Assembly (NCBI RefSeq): GCF_001426945.1
Contig: NZ_LMFS01000003.1
Coordinates: forward strand, 613,115 to 677,114
Direction: 5' to 3'
Length of the DNA stretch: 64,000 bases
DNA from: Pseudolabrys sp. Root1462
GTDB lineage: Bacteria; Pseudomonadota; Alphaproteobacteria; Rhizobiales; Xanthobacteraceae
Position numbers and translations under genes: made by a program. Within the stretch, counting starts at the first letter, position 1; each line of letters opens with the position of its first letter. The notes beneath the pieces are model-generated. The model had not been told where the DNA came from. It worked only from the letters and a program-made list of their open reading frames with translations, and did no database searches. Shown here piece by piece: positions 59,883 to 64,000 of the stretch.

Positions 59883-61049
59883 TTACTCGAGTTCTTCGAT
59901 GACGCGGCGGCTGCCCGGATCGACCAGATAGACGTCGCTGCCGCTGCGGACATAGCGATATTCGCGAACGGTCGGCACTTCACGATAGACGTCTTCCGGG
60001 AAGGCCTCGATCACGACAGAAGCCGGAACCTCCTCACCGACGACGATCGTCTGGTGGCGCGGCGCCGACCCCGTGGTGGTCGTCGTCGTGGTGGTCCGGC
60101 GCGCCGTCGCGTGCTGGCGGATATAGCTGCGCTGCTTCTCCGAAAGCTTGACGCGGCGCTCATGCGTGGTGCTTACGCTGGCCCGCGATGAGCCGCCGCG
60201 CTCGATCACGTCGACGATCTTGTGCGTCTCCGGCTGCACGATAATCACCTGATCGCGCACGACAAAGTAATCGTAGCCGCGGTACTGCGGCACGATCTCG
60301 ACGATCGTTGTTGGCACCGGATGCAGATCGATGGTCCGCGGCACGGCGGTGCCGACCGAAATCGAGAAGTTGACCTGTGTCACCGGCTTGGCGTCGAGCC
60401 GAGTGATGGCCTGGTTCAGGCGGGTCTTCTGCTCGGTCTGCAGCGAGGCGGAAATACGCGTGGCCGACTCGGTCTTCGTATTGGTTGCGGCAGCGCGGTT
60501 GGTGTCGTTGGTCTTCGAATCCGTCGTGGCCTGGTTCTGATCGGTGGTGCTGCGCTGCGCCGCCGCCGGCTGCTTGGTATCGGTCCGGTCCACGGTGTTG
60601 GATTTGGTGCTCGTCGACTCGGTCGACTGCGCACTGCGGCTCGAAATCGAACTCTTGTCGTCCTGCTTCGCGGCATTGGTCTTGTCGTTCGATTTGTCAC
60701 TCGCCGCCGTGCTGGCCTTGTCGCCGGCCTTGTCGGTCGGCGTGGACTGGGCGGCATTGCTGCGCGACGGCGAGGTGCTGTCCTGCGCGGTGGCCGGCTT
60801 GCCGGCATCGGATTTCGTGTCGCTGGCAGCCCTGGTGCCCGCTGACTTGGCGTCGGCGGTTCCCGCCTTCACGCGATCTGAATCGCGCGCATCGCGGCGA
60901 GTCTTGTCTTTAATCGCGGAACCGCGTTCGCTGTGGTTCTGAGACGCAGCGGGTTGATCCGCTTTGGTGTCGCTGGCTGTCTGAGCGTTGGCGCCAGCCG
61001 CGATCATAAGGGTCAGCGCTGCCGTCGTAACGAGAAGCTTGCTTTTCAT
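59883..61049 (-). CDS. Secreted protein with DUF1236 and long low-complexity region
   Basis: A 388-residue protein from the ATG at 61049, behind AGGAGGAACTT. The signal peptide is residues 1-23 (MKSKLLVTTAALTLMIAAGA). The next 170 residues are almost only Thr, Ser, Ala, Asp, Lys, Gln and Asn, with no clear fold. The C-terminal 180 residues carry two DUF1236-type units: NFSISVGTAVPRTIDLHPVP, YFVVRDQVIIVQPETHKIVDVIE, and then VPASVVIEAFPEDVYREVP, YRYVRSGSDVYLVDPGSRRVIEELE. DUF1236 proteins are common in Bradyrhizobium and relatives; function unknown. Confidence 0.85.
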   Translation of the reverse strand: MKSKLLVTTAALTLMIAAGANAQTASDTKADQPAASQNHSERGSAIKDKTRRDARDSDRVKAGTADAKSAGTRAASDTKSDAGKPATAQDSTSPSRSNAAQSTPTDKAGDKASTAASDKSNDKTNAAKQDDKSSISSRSAQSTESTSTKSNTVDRTDTKQPAAAQRSTTDQNQATTDSKTNDTNRAAATNTKTESATRISASLQTEQKTRLNQAITRLDAKPVTQVNFSISVGTAVPRTIDLHPVPTTIVEIVPQYRGYDYFVVRDQVIIVQPETHKIVDVIERGGSSRASVSTTHERRVKLSEKQRSYIRQHATARRTTTTTTTTGSAPRHQTIVVGEEVPASVVIEAFPEDVYREVPTVREYRYVRSGSDVYLVDPGSRRVIEELE

Positions 61050-61180
61050 AAGTTCCTCCTGGGTGTGACCGTCCAGGATAACAAACGACATTTGATCGAA
61101 AAGCGTTCCTGCTGCGAGCACGAGTTTCTGATGAACGCATGTTCATGCAAACTCGGCGGCCTCACCGGTTTGAAATTGTT

Positions 61181-63262
61181 TCATTCGAATCGGAGCGCCT
61201 CGATTGGATCGAGACGCGCGGCCTTGCGTGCCGGATAGTATCCGAAGAAAATTCCGACCGCCGCCGAGAATAGGAAGCCGATGGCGATCGCGGCGCCGGA
61301 GATTGGCGTCGGCCAGCCGGTCAACAGGCCGACCCCAAGTGATGCGGCGACGCCGGTCACGATTCCGGCGATGCCGCCGGTGACACTGAGCAGAATCGCT
61401 TCCGCGAGAAACTGCAAAAGCACATACAGCCGCCGCGCGCCGATCGCCATGCGCAAGCCGATCTCGCGCGTGCGTTCCGTCACCGAGACGAGCAGGATGT
61501 TCATGATGCCGATGCCGCCGACCACGAGCGATATCGAGGCGACGGCGGCAAGCAGCAACGCCATGATGCGACTCGAGCTCTCTGCCGTTTCGGCGATCTG
61601 GCTCAAGTTGCGCACTGAAAAGTCCTCCTCGTCGCCGGGTTTGACGCGGTGGCGACGCTTGAGGACGTCGGTGACCTGTTGAACGGCGATCTGTACGTCG
61701 GATGAACTGCCGGCTTGCACGAAGATCTGGTTGACATAGCCAGCCAGATGCGGCGTGAGACCGTAGGGATTGGGAGGCGCCGGATAGATCCAGTTGAGTG
61801 GCGTCTGGGTCTGCGTCGGCGCGGCTACTCCGAGCACTTTGCGCTCCGCCGTGGCGAACGGCATCATCACCAGATCGTCCTGATCCTGGCCGAACGGCGT
61901 TTGTCCCTTCGACGCCAGGATGCCGATGACCCGCATGGGCGTCGTCTTCACCTGGATCAGCGCGCCGATCGGATTCACGGCTTCGCCGAACAACTGCTTG
62001 ACGACAGTCTGTCCGATGACAACGACGAGGGCGGCGGCGCTGTCATCATCGTCGGTGATTTCGCGGCCTTCGGCAACGCGCCAGTTGGTCATCGGCGGGT
62101 AGTTGGCGCTGACGCCCTGGATCGACGTCGCCCAGTTCTGGTTGCCGGACTGAACCTGGCCGGACTGGCGGATGATGTAGCTCACCTCGCTCACCGCTGT
62201 CGCCTCGCGCTTTATCGAGTGCGCATCTGCGGTGGTCAGCGTGGAGGCGCTGCCGAAGCCGCCGCGCATGCCACCGGCGGTGCGGGCGCCCGGCAACACG
62301 ACGACGAGGTTGGTGCCCAGGCTCTCGATCTGCTTGCGGACGGCCTCGTTGGCGCCCTGGCCGACGGCGACCATGGCGATCAACGCCGCAACTCCGATGA
62401 ACACACCGAGCATCGTGAGCGCGGAGCGCATCATGTTGCGGTGAATCGCCTGAAGCGCGGCGGCGACAATCATGCGCGCAAAGGCCCAGGCCGCGGTAGG
62501 ATGCTGTACGGCGACCGCGCGCGCCGGGACCGCCTTCGACGCGGGGCGCGTGTCGCCGGGTTTAGGGTTGCGTACATCGGACAGGATGCTGCCGTCACGC
62601 ATGGTGATGACGCGGTCGGCATAGGCGGCGATATCGGCCTCATGGGTGACGACGATGATGGTGACGCCCTGCTTGCGGTTGAGGGTCGTCAGCGTCTCCA
62701 TGATCTCGTGCGAGGTGCGGGTGTCGAGGTTGCCGGTCGGCTCGTCGGCCAGTAGAAGGCCCGGCTCGTTGATCAGGGCGCGGGCGATGGCAACGCGCTG
62801 CTGCTGGCCGCCGGAGAGTTGCCCCGGCGTGTTGCGCTCCCGCTCGGCAAGACCAAGCAGCGACAGCATGGCCCGCGCTCGCGTGTTGCGGGGCGCAAGC
62901 CCGGCGGGTCCGGCCGCGGCGTAGAATAAGGGCAGTGCCACATTCTCAAGCGCGCTGGTGCGGGCGAGCAGGTTGAAGCTCTGGAACACGAAGCCCAGCC
63001 TCTCGCCGCGAAGCCGCGCGCGTTCCGGTTCGCTCAGGGTAGCGACATCCAGATCTTCAAAGAAATAATGGCCGCTGGTCGGCCGGTCGAGGCAGCCGAT
63101 GACATTCATCAGCGTCGATTTGCCGGAGCCCGAGGCGCCCATGATGGCGACGAATTCACCGGCATCGATCTCGAGGCTGACGTCGCGCAGGGCGTGGACA
63201 TCGACATCGCCCACCCGATAGGTGCGCGAGACGTGGTCGAGGCGGATGATCGGCGCGGCCAC
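61181..63262 (-). CDS. macB: MacB-type ABC transporter, fused ATPase and permease
   Basis: A 693-residue protein from GTG 63262, preceded by GGAGGGG and 13 bases after the adaptor stop. The ATPase (about 1-235) has [35 protein letters not shown] and [10 protein letters not shown]. The permease part has one helix near 285, a long periplasmic domain (about 310-560) and three C-terminal helices ([40 protein letters not shown]). The pattern is that of MacB, which exports macrolides, peptides or siderophores with MacA and TolC. Confidence 0.93.
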   Translation of the reverse strand: MAAPIIRLDHVSRTYRVGDVDVHALRDVSLEIDAGEFVAIMGASGSGKSTLMNVIGCLDRPTSGHYFFEDLDVATLSEPERARLRGERLGFVFQSFNLLARTSALENVALPLFYAAAGPAGLAPRNTRARAMLSLLGLAERERNTPGQLSGGQQQRVAIARALINEPGLLLADEPTGNLDTRTSHEIMETLTTLNRKQGVTIIVVTHEADIAAYADRVITMRDGSILSDVRNPKPGDTRPASKAVPARAVAVQHPTAAWAFARMIVAAALQAIHRNMMRSALTMLGVFIGVAALIAMVAVGQGANEAVRKQIESLGTNLVVVLPGARTAGGMRGGFGSASTLTTADAHSIKREATAVSEVSYIIRQSGQVQSGNQNWATSIQGVSANYPPMTNWRVAEGREITDDDDSAAALVVVIGQTVVKQLFGEAVNPIGALIQVKTTPMRVIGILASKGQTPFGQDQDDLVMMPFATAERKVLGVAAPTQTQTPLNWIYPAPPNPYGLTPHLAGYVNQIFVQAGSSSDVQIAVQQVTDVLKRRHRVKPGDEEDFSVRNLSQIAETAESSSRIMALLLAAVASISLVVGGIGIMNILLVSVTERTREIGLRMAIGARRLYVLLQFLAEAILLSVTGGIAGIVTGVAASLGVGLLTGWPTPISGAAIAIGFLFSAAVGIFFGYYPARKAARLDPIEALRFE

Positions 63263-63275
63263 CGGCCCCTCCGTC

Positions 63276-64000
63276 TCAGAGGCGCGGTCGCGGCGTTGCC
63301 GCTTTGGCGGCGCCGCGTTGCTCGGAGACGATGACGCGGTCGCCGGGCTTGAGGTCGCCAGCCACGATCTCGGTGAAGCTGTCGTCATCTAGCCCGGGGG
63401 TCACCGGCAGCGCGATCGGCGCGCCGTCGCGCAACACATAGACCTGCGCGGGTGCATCGTTGTTGCGGATACGTCTGGCGCCGCCGGCGGGTGCGCCGGC
63501 CGACGGCGGCGAATAGCGCAATGCCTGGCTCGGCACGCGCAGCACATCGCTGCGCTGGTCGACGATCAGGCGCGTCGCCGCGGTCATGCCGGGCTTCAAC
63601 GCCAGGTCCTTGTTGTCGATGCTGACGACGACGTCATATGTCACGACATTCTGCACCGTCTGCGGCGATTGACGCACCTGCGAGACGGCGCCAAGGAAGC
63701 TGCGTTTCGGAAACGCGTCGACGGTGAAGGCGGCGCGATTGCCCTCCTTGATGCCGCCGATGTCGCTTTCGCTGACATTGGTATCCACCTGCATTTGCGT
63801 CAGGTCGGTGGCGATCAAGAACAAAGTCGGCGTCTGGAAGCTGGCGGCCACCGTCTGCCCCATGGTGACGTTGCGCGACACCACCGTGCCGTTCACCGGC
63901 GAAACGATGTTGGTGTAGCTGAGGTTCACTTCCGCCGCGGCGAGCTGCGCCTCGCGCTGCTGGATGGTGGCCTGGTCGACGCCGATCTGTGCGGTGGCCT
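63276..64000 (-). CDS. macA: MacA-type periplasmic adaptor, 5' end cut by the window
   Basis: The reading frame is open from the window end to the stop at 63276 (about 241 residues seen). At the window edge it reads ATAQIGVDQATIQQREAQLAAAEVNLSYTNI, the coiled-coil hairpin of an adaptor. Then come the lipoyl half SPVNGTVVSRNVTMGQTVAAS and the beta-barrel (PKRSFLGAVSQVRQSPQTVQNVVTYDVVV). The GTG at 63929 is in the middle of this region and not the true start. It is translated just before macB. Confidence 0.9.
   Translation of the reverse strand, partial: ATAQIGVDQATIQQREAQLAAAEVNLSYTNIVSPVNGTVVSRNVTMGQTVAASFQTPTLFLIATDLTQMQVDTNVSESDIGGIKEGNRAAFTVDAFPKRSFLGAVSQVRQSPQTVQNVVTYDVVVSIDNKDLALKPGMTAATRLIVDQRSDVLRVPSQALRYSPPSAGAPAGGARRIRNNDAPAQVYVLRDGAPIALPVTPGLDDDSFTEIVAGDLKPGDRVIVSEQRGAAKAATPRPRL

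Noticed and set aside
1-64000. CRISPR array, prophage, transposase or rRNA
   Set aside because: No regular spacer-repeat series, phage structural genes, transposase motif or rRNA text was seen on either strand.

Overview
The window is GC-rich DNA of an alphaproteobacterium, most likely from Hyphomicrobiales (a Bradyrhizobium/Rhodopseudomonas/Pseudolabrys-like lineage). This rests on several things seen here: repeated Liv-type branched-chain/aromatic-acid ABC transporters, several CoxLMS-type molybdenum hydroxylase subunits, DUF1236 and DUF6494-type small proteins, a PutA with an Lrp-type PutR, and palindromic GTCATTCCGGGGCG-type intergenic repeats. No phage, insertion sequence, CRISPR array or rRNA was seen; there is one tRNA, tRNA-Leu(CAA).

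Layout. 1-17791 is a catabolic/uptake island. It holds a Liv transporter with fused permeases (39-3420), a MarR regulator, a PDC-lactonase-like amidohydrolase, and a molybdenum hydroxylase cluster with one FAD subunit, one 2Fe-2S subunit and two different molybdopterin subunits (4865-10826). A small secreted protein with two Ca-loop-like motifs, a PaaG-like isomerase, a 3-hydroxyisobutyrate-dehydrogenase-like enzyme and a second complete Liv transporter (13187-17791) follow. 17793-28482 (minus strand) looks like one long operon: ECF sigma factor, small membrane protein, periplasmic metal-sensor-like protein, outer-membrane factor, adaptor and two RND pumps (MdtABC-like). 28702-33471 carries a flavin monooxygenase, an L,D-transpeptidase, a PAS chemoreceptor and a CAP-domain lipoprotein.

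33491-36145 is a compact gas-stress region. An NsrR-like repressor diverges from a group III truncated hemoglobin and a 55-aa membrane protein, with a good NsrR-type inverted repeat between them. Beside it, a TetR repressor diverges from a protein with the diiron ligand set of flavodiiron proteins. 36146-36958 has no convincing gene and is full of inverted repeats. 36959-45738 carries acyl-CoA ligases, a polysaccharide flippase, a DapA-like aldolase, a DUF924 protein, a His-rich CobW-type GTPase and a D,D-carboxypeptidase.

45953-54788 holds an SCP-x-type thiolase, a LysR regulator, an NMT1/Tau-like ABC importer and the putR/putA pair. 54930-64000 carries small secreted proteins, a stand-alone HisE, a VTT membrane protein, tRNA-Leu, DsbB, cytochrome b561, a DUF1236 protein and a MacAB-type exporter cut by the window end.

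Most functional names are family-level calls read from motifs in the translations. No database search was run.
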